In this document: positions 17,187-24,574 of the stretch, piece by piece
How positions within the stretch are numbered: position 1 is the first letter of the stretch
How the letters are laid out: the number at the start of each line of letters is the position of its first letter
DNA from: Candidatus Hydrogenedentota bacterium
GTDB taxonomy: Bacteria > Hydrogenedentota > Hydrogenedentia > Hydrogenedentales > JAEUWI01
Reading direction: 5' to 3'
Assembly (NCBI GenBank): GCA_019637335.1
Contig: JAHBVV010000003.1
Location: forward strand, 186,001 to 250,000
Length of the DNA: 64,000 nt
Notes under the pieces: generated by a model
Database searches by the model: none
The model's input: the letters and a program-made list of their open reading frames with translations, nothing else
Told to the model about the DNA's origin: nothing
Made by a program: the position numbers and the translations under genes

Positions 17187-19649
17187 GTGACCAGCACATC
17201 CCTGGCCAGTCTCAAGGAGGAGTTCGCCACCGCGGAATCGCTTAGCCAGGAACGCGCCGCGCGTGAACCGGGACGCGGCCCGGCATTCGCCTTACTCGTC
17301 CTGCTTGCGGCCTTCCACGTCGCGGTGAACCTTTGGTGGCTCGGTGCGGACAACCACGTCATCCGTACGGACGAAGAAGGGCATATGCTCTTTGCGCGCA
17401 CCTACCACGAAGTACTCTTCGTCAACGACTACCCGGATCCCATTCACCGCCTGATCGCCGCATCCCGGATCCGGCCCGGAAATCCCGCGCACCCGCCGCT
17501 CTTCCAATTGCTCGGCGCCGTAATGATCGCGACATTCGGCTACAGCACCGATGTCATAGCCGGAACCAACACCGTTTTCTTTGTGTTGTTGCTGTTCGGC
17601 TGCTATGCCCTGGCCCGCACCTTCCTCCGGCCCTGGCAGGCGCTGTTCCTCGTCTTCGCCGTCAGCTTCACACCGATGGTCTTCGCATCGTCGCGTTTCT
17701 TTATGACCGACTTCGCCGCCGCCGCCGTCGTGATCTGGGGACTCTACGCCCTGGTCAAGAGCGACGGCTACCAGCATCCGGGCTGGAGCTTCTTCTTTGG
17801 CTTGCTCATCGGCCTCGGCGTGCTCATCCGGACCATTACCTTCGCCTACTTGCTTCTCCCGGCCCTCGCCGCCGCCCTCTTGAGCCTGTTCCGGGTCCTC
17901 CGGAATAAGCCCAACGATTTCGGGCGCGGCACGCTCGCCGGGCTCACAGTCCACGGCCTCATGGCCCTCGTCGTCGCGGCCGGCGTTGCGGCGCCCTGGT
18001 ACTACGCCAACCTGGAGCATTTCTACGACTTCTGGGCCAACAAGAAGGTCGGCGTAAACCGGGGCGTGCTCACCAATTTCTACCTCACGCCGGATCCGCC
18101 CGCCGCGCCATCCCCGAATGCGCCAGCCGCCGCGCCCGCGCCCCCCGACGCCGCTCCGCTGAAAACGTGGTACGCGCCGCTCCTGCAAAAATTCCAGAAT
18201 CCGCCCGTCGCCTGGATCCGCTACCCGGTTTACCTGCTGAACAACGGCCTTTTCGTCCCCCTCGCAGCCCTGGCGCTGCTGGGCGCGCTCTTCGCCCCGC
18301 TGCGCCGCCAATTCCGAACCCGAACGCTCCTGCACCTCTATCTGTGCATTCTGGGCAGCTGGGTGTTCTTCTCCGTTCTCCTGCGTTTCGGCACGCCCCG
18401 CTACGCGCTGCCCGTCGCGCCACTGGCCGCCGCCCTGGCCGCGCTCTTCGTGCTCGGCCTGCCGGAACGCACGTTGCGCCTTGGCGCGGGCGCGCTAATG
18501 GCCGCCGTGCTGCTCTTCCAGTTCGGCAACCTGACCTTCAAACCCTACGGGCCCTACGCCCGCCTGGATCTGCCCGTGCCGCTCCCGCCCGCCGAGGCCC
18601 GGCATTTCGTGGATGGCCACCCGGTCGTCTACAAGGACCACCTGACCCTGAGCGATGCCTACACCCGGCTCGGCCCCCCGGAGACCGAAAACTTCAAGGA
18701 GCGCCTCCTGCAAATCATGGCCGCGCATGAAAAAACGCTCCCCGTCCGCGAGGGCCAATACGCCAACTACCAGAAGCTGAACCTCCGCGGCATGGAGCTC
18801 CACGAGCGGCATTTCTGGCCCAGCGACAACCCCTACCGCCTGCCCGGGATGGCCTCGGAAGACGCGCCACAGCGTCGCTTCCGCATGATCCACATGGGCG
18901 TCGAACCCGATCATCTGCTCCCGCGCCTGGGCGAGACCGACTACATCCTCTACCAGATCGACGCGGCCCTTTCGGAAACCGCGGCGGAGTACGTGCGCTT
19001 CTTCGAGGCGCGCGGCTTCACGCTCGTGGAGGCCTTCAACGTGCCCGCCTACGGCTGGGTGCCCGAAACCATCAACGGCGTGCTCGCCCGGAAGCTCGAA
19101 GGCGAACTGGCCCCCGTGGACGCGGCGGCGATCGCCGAGATGGACCTCTACGGCCTCCACGAACTCCGCTACTCGCCCGATTTCCAGCTTCTGCCCCCCG
19201 AACTCCGCGCGCTGGCCCGCGAATCCTTCGAATCCAAACTCAACGCGGTTGCGAGCCCCTTCCAGTTGAACGACGCCGTCACCTTCATGACCGCCGACGT
19301 AACGAACGTGGGGGAGAGCACCTTCCGCTTCCGGCTTGTATTCCAGATTCACAAGGCCCTGGACCGCGACTGGCGCATGCTGTTCCACGGCTTTGTGGCG
19401 CCCGAAAACCTCGCGCGCCTTCCGGAAGAAAAGCGGGTCCAGGGCTACGTGGATTGGAACTTCGACCCGCACCCGCCCGCGACCGAGTGGGCGCCCGGCG
19501 ACTACGCCATCCTCACGCACCAGATTGTCGCCGAGCCGATGGTCTACCAGTTCAAGTTCGGGCTTTTCCAGGGCGAAACGCTCTACGGGCGCGAGGCGCT
19601 CCTCAAGACGATGGACCTCGCCGCAATTCCCCCGCCCGCCGCAAACTGA
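17187..19649 (+). CDS. GT39/ArnT-like membrane glycosyltransferase
   Basis: 820 residues starting at GTG 17187, right after GGGAGGAGG. An N-terminal soluble segment of about 30 residues precedes a first helix, then a luminal loop with RTDEEGH (Asp62-Glu63), the acidic pair expected of GT-C dolichol/undecaprenyl-sugar transferases. Around 9-11 hydrophobic helices follow up to residue 460, with a Pro/Ala-rich insert near 300. The C-terminal 360 residues are soluble with no recognised domain. It probably transfers a lipid-linked sugar to a lipid or protein in the periplasm. Its stop is 11 bases from the convergent MoxR gene. Confidence 0.7.
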   Translation: MTSTSLASLKEEFATAESLSQERAAREPGRGPAFALLVLLAAFHVAVNLWWLGADNHVIRTDEEGHMLFARTYHEVLFVNDYPDPIHRLIAASRIRPGNPAHPPLFQLLGAVMIATFGYSTDVIAGTNTVFFVLLLFGCYALARTFLRPWQALFLVFAVSFTPMVFASSRFFMTDFAAAAVVIWGLYALVKSDGYQHPGWSFFFGLLIGLGVLIRTITFAYLLLPALAAALLSLFRVLRNKPNDFGRGTLAGLTVHGLMALVVAAGVAAPWYYANLEHFYDFWANKKVGVNRGVLTNFYLTPDPPAAPSPNAPAAAPAPPDAAPLKTWYAPLLQKFQNPPVAWIRYPVYLLNNGLFVPLAALALLGALFAPLRRQFRTRTLLHLYLCILGSWVFFSVLLRFGTPRYALPVAPLAAALAALFVLGLPERTLRLGAGALMAAVLLFQFGNLTFKPYGPYARLDLPVPLPPAEARHFVDGHPVVYKDHLTLSDAYTRLGPPETENFKERLLQIMAAHEKTLPVREGQYANYQKLNLRGMELHERHFWPSDNPYRLPGMASEDAPQRRFRMIHMGVEPDHLLPRLGETDYILYQIDAALSETAAEYVRFFEARGFTLVEAFNVPAYGWVPETINGVLARKLEGELAPVDAAAIAEMDLYGLHELRYSPDFQLLPPELRALARESFESKLNAVASPFQLNDAVTFMTADVTNVGESTFRFRLVFQIHKALDRDWRMLFHGFVAPENLARLPEEKRVQGYVDWNFDPHPPATEWAPGDYAILTHQIVAEPMVYQFKFGLFQGETLYGREALLKTMDLAAIPPPAAN

Positions 19650-19660
19650 ATACGCCCCGG

Positions 19661-20626
19661 CTACGCCGGCACCGCCACCGATTCCAGGATATCGTTGATC
19701 ACCCCGGCCTTCGTGGTGCCGTCGTACTTCGATTTCGGCGTAAGCACAATGCGGTGGGGGAGGACGTGCCGCGCCATGGCCTGCACGTCGTCCGGCAGCA
19801 CAAAGTCGCGCCCCTCGAGTAACGCCGCCGCCCGCGCCGCGCCGAACAGCATCAGCGAGGCGCGCGGGCTTACCCCGAGCTTCAGCCGGATGTCTTGCCG
19901 CGTCGCCTGCACGAGCCCGACCAGGTACCGCGCGATCTCCGCGTGGACCTGTACTTCCCGCGCCAGCGCCTGGATGGACGTGAGCTCGAGCCCATTCATC
20001 ACCGGCGCCAGCGTTTCCAGGGGATGCTGGCGCGCCTGCGCATACAGGATAGCCACCTCCGTATCCGTGTCCGGATAGCCCAGGTTCAGTTGCGCCAGAA
20101 AACGATCGAGCTGCGCCTCGGGCAGGGGATAGGTCCCGTGGTACTCGATCGGGTTTTCCGTCGCCAGCACGAAGAACGGCGCCGCCAGATGCCGCGCCTG
20201 GCCCTCAATGGTCACCTGCTGCTCGCTCATCGCCTCCAGCAGGGCCGATTGCGTCCGGGGCGACGCCCGGTTAATCTCGTCGGCGAGCAATACGTTGCAG
20301 AACACCGGCCCCGCGCGAAAACCGAAGCTGCCGTCCTTCGGGTTGTAAATGGAGGTGCCCAGGATATCGGCGGGGAGCAGGTCCGGCGTGAACTGGATGC
20401 GGTTGTACGTCGCGTCCAGCGAACGCGCCAGCGCCTTCGCCAGCGTCGTCTTGCCCACGCCCGGCACGTCCTCCATCAGCACGGATCCGCCCGCGACCAC
20501 CGCGGCCAGCAGCACGTCGATGGCATCCGCCTTCCCCTGAATCACGGTATTCAGGTTCTGCCTCAATGCGGCCAACTTCTCATGCGCCTCCGCGTCGGTC
20601 AAGGTATGCATAGTGGCTTGTTCCAT
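19661..20626 (-). CDS. MoxR-family AAA+ ATPase
   Basis: A 321-residue MoxR ATPase. Walker A is EDVPGVGKTTLAKAL, followed by the family signature FTPDLLPADILG, then Walker B in LLADEINRASPRTQSALLEA, sensor 1 in FVLATENPIEYHGTYPLPEA and an arginine finger region. MoxR proteins act as chaperones that insert cofactors or activate partner complexes, usually encoded with DUF58 and VWA-domain proteins. None of these partners is visible next to it. ATG 20626 follows AGGAAA. Confidence 0.9.
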   Translation of the reverse strand: MEQATMHTLTDAEAHEKLAALRQNLNTVIQGKADAIDVLLAAVVAGGSVLMEDVPGVGKTTLAKALARSLDATYNRIQFTPDLLPADILGTSIYNPKDGSFGFRAGPVFCNVLLADEINRASPRTQSALLEAMSEQQVTIEGQARHLAAPFFVLATENPIEYHGTYPLPEAQLDRFLAQLNLGYPDTDTEVAILYAQARQHPLETLAPVMNGLELTSIQALAREVQVHAEIARYLVGLVQATRQDIRLKLGVSPRASLMLFGAARAAALLEGRDFVLPDDVQAMARHVLPHRIVLTPKSKYDGTTKAGVINDILESVAVPA

Positions 20627-20676
20627 CGTTTCCTCGATTCTTCTTCCGTGCGCATTGTAGCAGATCGCGGCGCCGT

Positions 20677-21780
20677 TCAGTTCCCCGGGGCCGGAGCCCC
20701 CTCCGTTAACCGGATCTTCGCCAGGTAAATACTCGTCTTGCCCTCGTGCGACGCATAGTAGCTCATCCAGAGCAGCCCCTCATGCCACACCAGCCCCGGA
20801 TAGCTCGTGTCGCCGCCGCTGGGCAACTCGGCGAGTGGATTGAGGGAAGTCAGGAGCATCGGACGGCCCGCGCCGCCGCCCGGATCCCCGAAATCGCGGG
20901 CTATCACCTCAAGCTTCCGCAGTTCGTACAGCACCGTCTTCGCCCCGCCCGGATACCGCCGCCCCGCCGCTATCCAGTGGCCATTCGGGAGCTGCATGAA
21001 GTTCGGCCCACCCATCTGCACTTCCGTGTTGTCCCAGCGCCAGTCCACATACGGTGGCGGACTCGTTCCAAGCCACGCCCCCTTGTCACCCGCTTCCCGG
21101 CGCACCAGCGCATACATCGTTCCATCGTCGCCAAAGCGAAGCGTCGTCTCGTTCGGGCTGTCCGGCACGTTCAGGATGCTCCGGATCCGATAGTTCTCGC
21201 CGTCCTCGCTCGAATACAGCCGCAGGATCCACTCGCGCGGCTCGCCGATCCGCGCCTCATACGCCACGCCCCACGCCCGCCCTTCGCGCCACGTCACGCG
21301 CCACAACCAGTCCCCGTCCGCGCAAATCGGTTTCGGCGCGCTCCACGTCGCGCCGTCGCCTGAAAACGACACGCGCGGCCGCCGGTTCAACAGCGTGTCC
21401 CCCTCGTAAAAGGATCCCCCCAGGTTCAGCATCAGGCGGTTGTCCGGCGTCACGCACAACTTCGGGTCGCGCAGGTCCACACCCGCCTCCTCCAGCAGCC
21501 CGCACGACTCCCACGCCGCGCCATCCGCCGAACGGATCACCCGGATACGGCCGTCCGTGCCCACATGGTTCTCGCCCTCGCGAAAAGTGCAATACCACTG
21601 CCCCTCAAACCGCACCAGATCCGTAAACGCGTTGTGCGCGCCCTGATCCCAGATCTTCTCCACCGAAACCACTTCCGCCGCGATCCGCGGTTCGGCCAGG
21701 TTAACCAACTCCGCGTGCGCCCGCGACGCCACCCCGGCCAGCAACGCTACAACAGCCCCCGCGATCAACAATCTCGACAT
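20677..21780 (-). CDS. Secreted BNR/sialidase-like beta-propeller protein
   Basis: 367 residues starting at ATG 21780, after GGAGAGCAGG, with a Sec signal ending near SRAHA. The body is a five- or six-bladed propeller with sialidase-type Asp boxes (SADGAAWESC, SGDGATWSAP, SEDGENYRI). It aligns over its full length with the C-terminal 320 residues of the protein encoded at 24575-27622: VEKIWDQGAHNAFTDL versus VEKIWDGAPHNAFTDI at the start, and HEGKTSIYLAKI versus HEEKTSIYLAKI at the end. It is therefore a free-standing paralogue. The substrate is unknown; the sialidase catalytic Arg triad is not certain. Confidence 0.75.
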   Translation of the reverse strand: MSRLLIAGAVVALLAGVASRAHAELVNLAEPRIAAEVVSVEKIWDQGAHNAFTDLVRFEGQWYCTFREGENHVGTDGRIRVIRSADGAAWESCGLLEEAGVDLRDPKLCVTPDNRLMLNLGGSFYEGDTLLNRRPRVSFSGDGATWSAPKPICADGDWLWRVTWREGRAWGVAYEARIGEPREWILRLYSSEDGENYRIRSILNVPDSPNETTLRFGDDGTMYALVRREAGDKGAWLGTSPPPYVDWRWDNTEVQMGGPNFMQLPNGHWIAAGRRYPGGAKTVLYELRKLEVIARDFGDPGGGAGRPMLLTSLNPLAELPSGGDTSYPGLVWHEGLLWMSYYASHEGKTSIYLAKIRLTEGAPAPGN

Positions 21781-22191
21781 CCTGCTCTCCTCGGTTTTGT
21801 TCGTCCGCGCCATTCAGGGCTTCGCAAACCCCGCCGGCTTCAACGAGCCCTTGTCGAACGTCAGAATACAGTTGCGGCCCGCCAGAATCGAAATCTCACC
21901 TACCGGGCAGGCGGCGAAACCAACCTGCAGGCGCCCCCGGGACTCAGACATTCCTGTCGGAGTGGATCCGCAACAGAAGCCCGACCTTGCAACAATAGCG
22001 CCAACCAATGGGAGCGCGGGCGGCCCGCCCGCAACGCGCCAAAGGCGCGCCAGGGCTCCGGATATTCGTGTCTACTCGTTTTTGTGCGCCGTTCAGAGCT
22101 TCGCCAACCGCGATTCGTTATCGCGGCCTCTGTCTCATCCAGCGCGTGCGCGGGACCGGTCGGCAGGCCTCAACAACCGAAATCATTTTCT

Positions 22192-22218
22192 ATCCGTGTC
22201 ATCAGTGTAATCCGTGGG
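22192..22218. repeat. Three 9-bp units (array A)
   Basis: ATCCGTGTC, ATCAGTGTA, ATCCGTGGG: three diverged copies of one 9-bp unit in register. It is the first of four such arrays in 220 bases. Confidence 0.85.
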
Positions 22219-22255
22219 CGACAACCCTGATAGCCGCCCGCAGCAACTCCCAATG

Positions 22256-22285
22256 CATTCGTGTGCATTGGTGTTCATTCGTGGT
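22256..22285. repeat. Three 10-bp units (array B)
   Basis: CATTCGTGTG, CATTGGTGTT, CATTCGTGGT. The final unit again ends in GTGG. The unit sequence resembles that of the array at 34166-34195. Confidence 0.85.
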
Positions 22286-22338
22286 TAAAAAACGCGCCGT
22301 CAATCAACCACCCAACCCAACTGCCTGCAATAAACACC

Positions 22339-22365
22339 CTATGTGCTCTTTGCGTTCTCTGCGGT
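22339..22365. repeat. Three 9-bp units (array C)
   Basis: CTATGTGCT, CTTTGCGTT, CTCTGCGGT. More diverged than arrays A, B and D, but with the same three-unit plan and the terminal GCGG. Confidence 0.75.
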
Positions 22366-22385
22366 TAAAGCCCTTCTCTATTTCT

Positions 22386-22412
22386 CTTCGTGCTCTTCGT
22401 GCCCTTCGTGGT
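22386..22412. repeat. Three 9-bp units (array D)
   Basis: CTTCGTGCT, CTTCGTGCC, CTTCGTGGT. It is followed shortly by GGTTGCGGCC, which also follows the array at 34166-34195. Confidence 0.85.
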
Positions 22413-22456
22413 GATCAATTCCTTGGTTGCGGCCAACAGCCGCCCCAAGCCCGCCC

Positions 22457-23719
22457 CTACTTCACCAGCACCGGCTGAACCCACGCCATCTCCACATCCC
22501 CCGCGACCGGCGGATTCTCCATCACCTTGTCCGACGTGATCGTCGCGCGGACATACAGCTCGTCGCCCTGAAACGCATACCGCGACCGCGTCTCCGTGGT
22601 CTCGTGCAGCACAGCGCCAATCGCATCGCTGTAGATCAGCGAGCTCCCCGCCACGGGCTGGCCGTCCGCGCCGAGAAACGGCGTCGCCGCCTCCGCAAAG
22701 CCCTTTCGCGTGCCGATATAGCGCGTCGTATACGTCACGCCCGGCTGCGCGTCAATCTCAACCCCCAGGCCCCCGGCGCCGCGATCGATCGCCTTCAGCG
22801 TGACCCCGCTGCTGCCGTAAAAGTCGCCCCGCCGCATCGCCTCGACAATCGCGCTCACTTCAAGCGCCTCCGCCCGCACCATCACCCAGCCGCGGCCCGG
22901 ATTCGCCGCGCCAGGCTCGAATTTATGGTAGTTGTGGCTGTCGTCCGTCGCCACGCCATACAGAATATAGTCCGGGTTCCGGCGCAGCTGCATCGACTGG
23001 ACAACGTCCCAGTGCCGCTCCGTGCTCGGTACGCCCCGCTCCGGGTAGCCGCGATCCGTCGGCCCCGCGCCATTGTACACCTCGAAAAAGCGGAGGCGCG
23101 GCACGGCCAGCAACGTCTCCGTGCTCAGCGCATTGCGCCAGTTCGGGTGGTTCAGGTGAACAAACATCGGCGCCCCATGTTTCGCCTGCTGCGCCTCGAT
23201 CGCGTCCAGATACGCGTTCATCTTCGGCGCCGCGTCCCCCTCCTCCGGCGCCCCGGGCACGACCTCCCGCAGGTTGATCGCGTTCATGTGCGGGTTGCCT
23301 CCGGCCGTCGTCATCTCCTCCGCCTGAATCAGGATGAACTTCCCCGGCTCCTCAAAATGCGCCGCAAGCTCCGCCAGCGTCTTCAGCCGCATCTCCCGGT
23401 TCGTGCCCGTCTGCCGCAGGTCGATCCACTCCCGCCCGAACCGCTGCTGGATCGCCAGAAGACGCTCCGGCGTAAGCTTGCCATCCGCAACCACCGGCAC
23501 ATACTTCTCCCCCTCCAGCAGAATGTTGTGGTCCGAAAAACACAGAAAATCCCACCCCTGCGACTTGTACCAGTCCGCAATAATCTCCGGCGCACCATCC
23601 CCGTCGCTCCAGAGACTGTGTACATGCGTCGCCCCCTTGTACCATTGCGCGTCGGCGGCGGATTGGGCAGAGAAAACCAGGGCGGACGCCACCAGGGCGG
23701 CGCTAAGGATACGTTTCAT
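22457..23719 (-). CDS. Secreted PHP-domain (CehA/McbA-like) putative metallohydrolase
   Basis: 420 residues with a Sec signal (cleavage after ADA) and a PHP metal-binding start: GATHVHSLWSDGDG (His32, His34), LCFSDHN, a Glu in LIQAEEMTT, HLNHPNW and VATDDSHNY. These supply the His/Asp ligands of a trinuclear metal site in polymerase-and-histidinol-phosphatase proteins such as CehA-type carbamate/phosphoester hydrolases. It is exported, so the substrate is probably periplasmic. It sits between BNR and beta-helix proteins, all minus strand, suggesting a degradative cluster, but spacers are long. Confidence 0.75.
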   Translation of the reverse strand: MKRILSAALVASALVFSAQSAADAQWYKGATHVHSLWSDGDGAPEIIADWYKSQGWDFLCFSDHNILLEGEKYVPVVADGKLTPERLLAIQQRFGREWIDLRQTGTNREMRLKTLAELAAHFEEPGKFILIQAEEMTTAGGNPHMNAINLREVVPGAPEEGDAAPKMNAYLDAIEAQQAKHGAPMFVHLNHPNWRNALSTETLLAVPRLRFFEVYNGAGPTDRGYPERGVPSTERHWDVVQSMQLRRNPDYILYGVATDDSHNYHKFEPGAANPGRGWVMVRAEALEVSAIVEAMRRGDFYGSSGVTLKAIDRGAGGLGVEIDAQPGVTYTTRYIGTRKGFAEAATPFLGADGQPVAGSSLIYSDAIGAVLHETTETRSRYAFQGDELYVRATITSDKVMENPPVAGDVEMAWVQPVLVK

Positions 23720-23829
23720 CTCGGAATCACCCTTCTCGGTTCAACGCGGTTCGTGCGGCGGGACATAACGGCGCAACCCACCCCGGGCCGGGCCGATCGC
23801 GAACTGGCGGGGCGCCGGTTTGGTATGGT

Positions 23830-23858
23830 TTGCCCGATTCCGCGGGCCATGCTAGAAT
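23830..23858 (+). promoter_or_regulatory. Candidate sigma-70 promoter of the HicB-like gene
   Basis: TTGCCC (23830-23835), a 17-base spacer and TAGAAT (23853-23858). The predicted start near 23865 is within three bases of the ATG and no Shine-Dalgarno is visible, so the message would be leaderless. Confidence 0.45.
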
Positions 23859-23867
23859 TCTTTTACC

Positions 23868-24080
23868 ATGAAAAAGGATCTCATTTACACCATCCATCTG
23901 GAACCCGCCGAAGAGGGTGGATACACCGTGACCGTGCCGGCGCTGCCCGCGGTAATCACGCAGGGCGACACCTACGCCGAGGCTATTGCCATGGCGGAAG
24001 ATGCAATCCAGACCTACATCGAGTACTGCATCGGACGCGCCAGGGGACTGCCTCAGGCGGGCCCGTGCGCCCCCGCATAA
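23868..24080 (+). pseudogene. HicB-like antitoxin, C-terminus replaced by a palindromic repeat
   Basis: 70 codons. Residues 1-57 are a good HicB N-terminal fold: YTIHLEPAEEGGYTVTVPAL, then VITQGDTYAEAIAMAEDAIQTYIE. At nt 24042 the frame enters the first unit of a triplicated palindromic repeat and ends there as RGLPQAGPCAPA. The usual C-terminal segment (and any ribbon-helix-helix domain) is therefore missing. No HicA-like dsRBD toxin is encoded on either side. It is either a short stand-alone HicB relative whose tail was overwritten, or a broken antitoxin; the promoter still looks sound. Confidence 0.6.
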
Positions 24081-24276
24081 CACGGATGCCCCGAACCCGC
24101 CTGTGGGTAGCCAGGGGACTGCCTCAGGCGGGCCCGTGCGCCCCGGCATGGCACGGATGCCCCGAACCCGCCTGAGGCTGTACCCCAAAAAGCAAGGGGA
24201 CTGCCTCAGGCGGGCCCATGCGCCCCGGCATGGCACGGATGCCCCGAACCCGCCTGAGGCTGTGCCCCAAAAAGCC
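24042..24276. repeat. Triplicated 71/82/82-bp palindromic repeat
   Basis: Three head-to-tail units start with AGGGGACTGCCTCAGGCGGG at 24042, 24113 and 24195. Units 2 and 3 are nearly identical. Each contains CCTCAGGCGGG and, about 45 bases on, CCCGCCTGAGG, with a nested CCGTGC/GCACGG pair, so each RNA or single strand would fold into a long two-level hairpin. Unit 1 is diverged and supplies the stop codon of the truncated HicB-like gene. Confidence 0.85.
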
Positions 24277-24574
24277 GTGCCCACGGAGACTGCTCCGAAA
24301 AAACACGCCTCAACATCCCCGTATCTGCCCAGTCCAAACCAAATTACAGCAGGTCCAAACAAGGAAGCGTCAAAGGCTGGGAGCGCAGGCGTCCCCGCCT
24401 GCCAGGCGGCAAAGCCGCCGTCCATTTTCACCCTTAGTGGGTGAGGGAAAGCGTCATAACTCGCTGTACCCGTGGAAGACGCCGTCACCGCGCAAAGAAC
24501 GTGGCACAGCCGTCCCGGCTGTGTAGGCAGGCGGAACGCCTGTACACACACCGGACAGCCAGCCCCCGCGCCCA
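24277..24574. other. Palindrome-rich spacer
   Basis: Holds GGGAGCGCAGGCGTCCCCGC near 24380, the same hairpin type as the inner element at 33934-34088, then several short inverted repeats (GGCGGC/GCCGCC, CACAGCCG/CGGCTGTG). No gene is supported. Confidence 0.6.

Larger units (their letters stand above)
21781..22456. other. Repeat-filled spacer
   Basis: A 676-base spacer between two minus-strand genes. It contains a GGGAGCGCGGGCGGCCCG palindrome (from 22012) identical to one inside the repeat at 33934, and four short-period arrays at 22192-22412, listed individually. No coding sequence is credible. Confidence 0.75.

Noticed and set aside
22192-22412. CRISPR array
   Set aside because: Units are only 9-10 bases, in strict tandem without spacers, and differ from array to array; no cas genes are present.
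23720-23867. HicA toxin partner upstream of the HicB-like gene
   Set aside because: No open frame of suitable length or with an HGD/SKGSHHH-type core is visible on either side.
24042-24276. CRISPR-like array
   Set aside because: Units are contiguous 71-82-bp repeats with no variable spacers.
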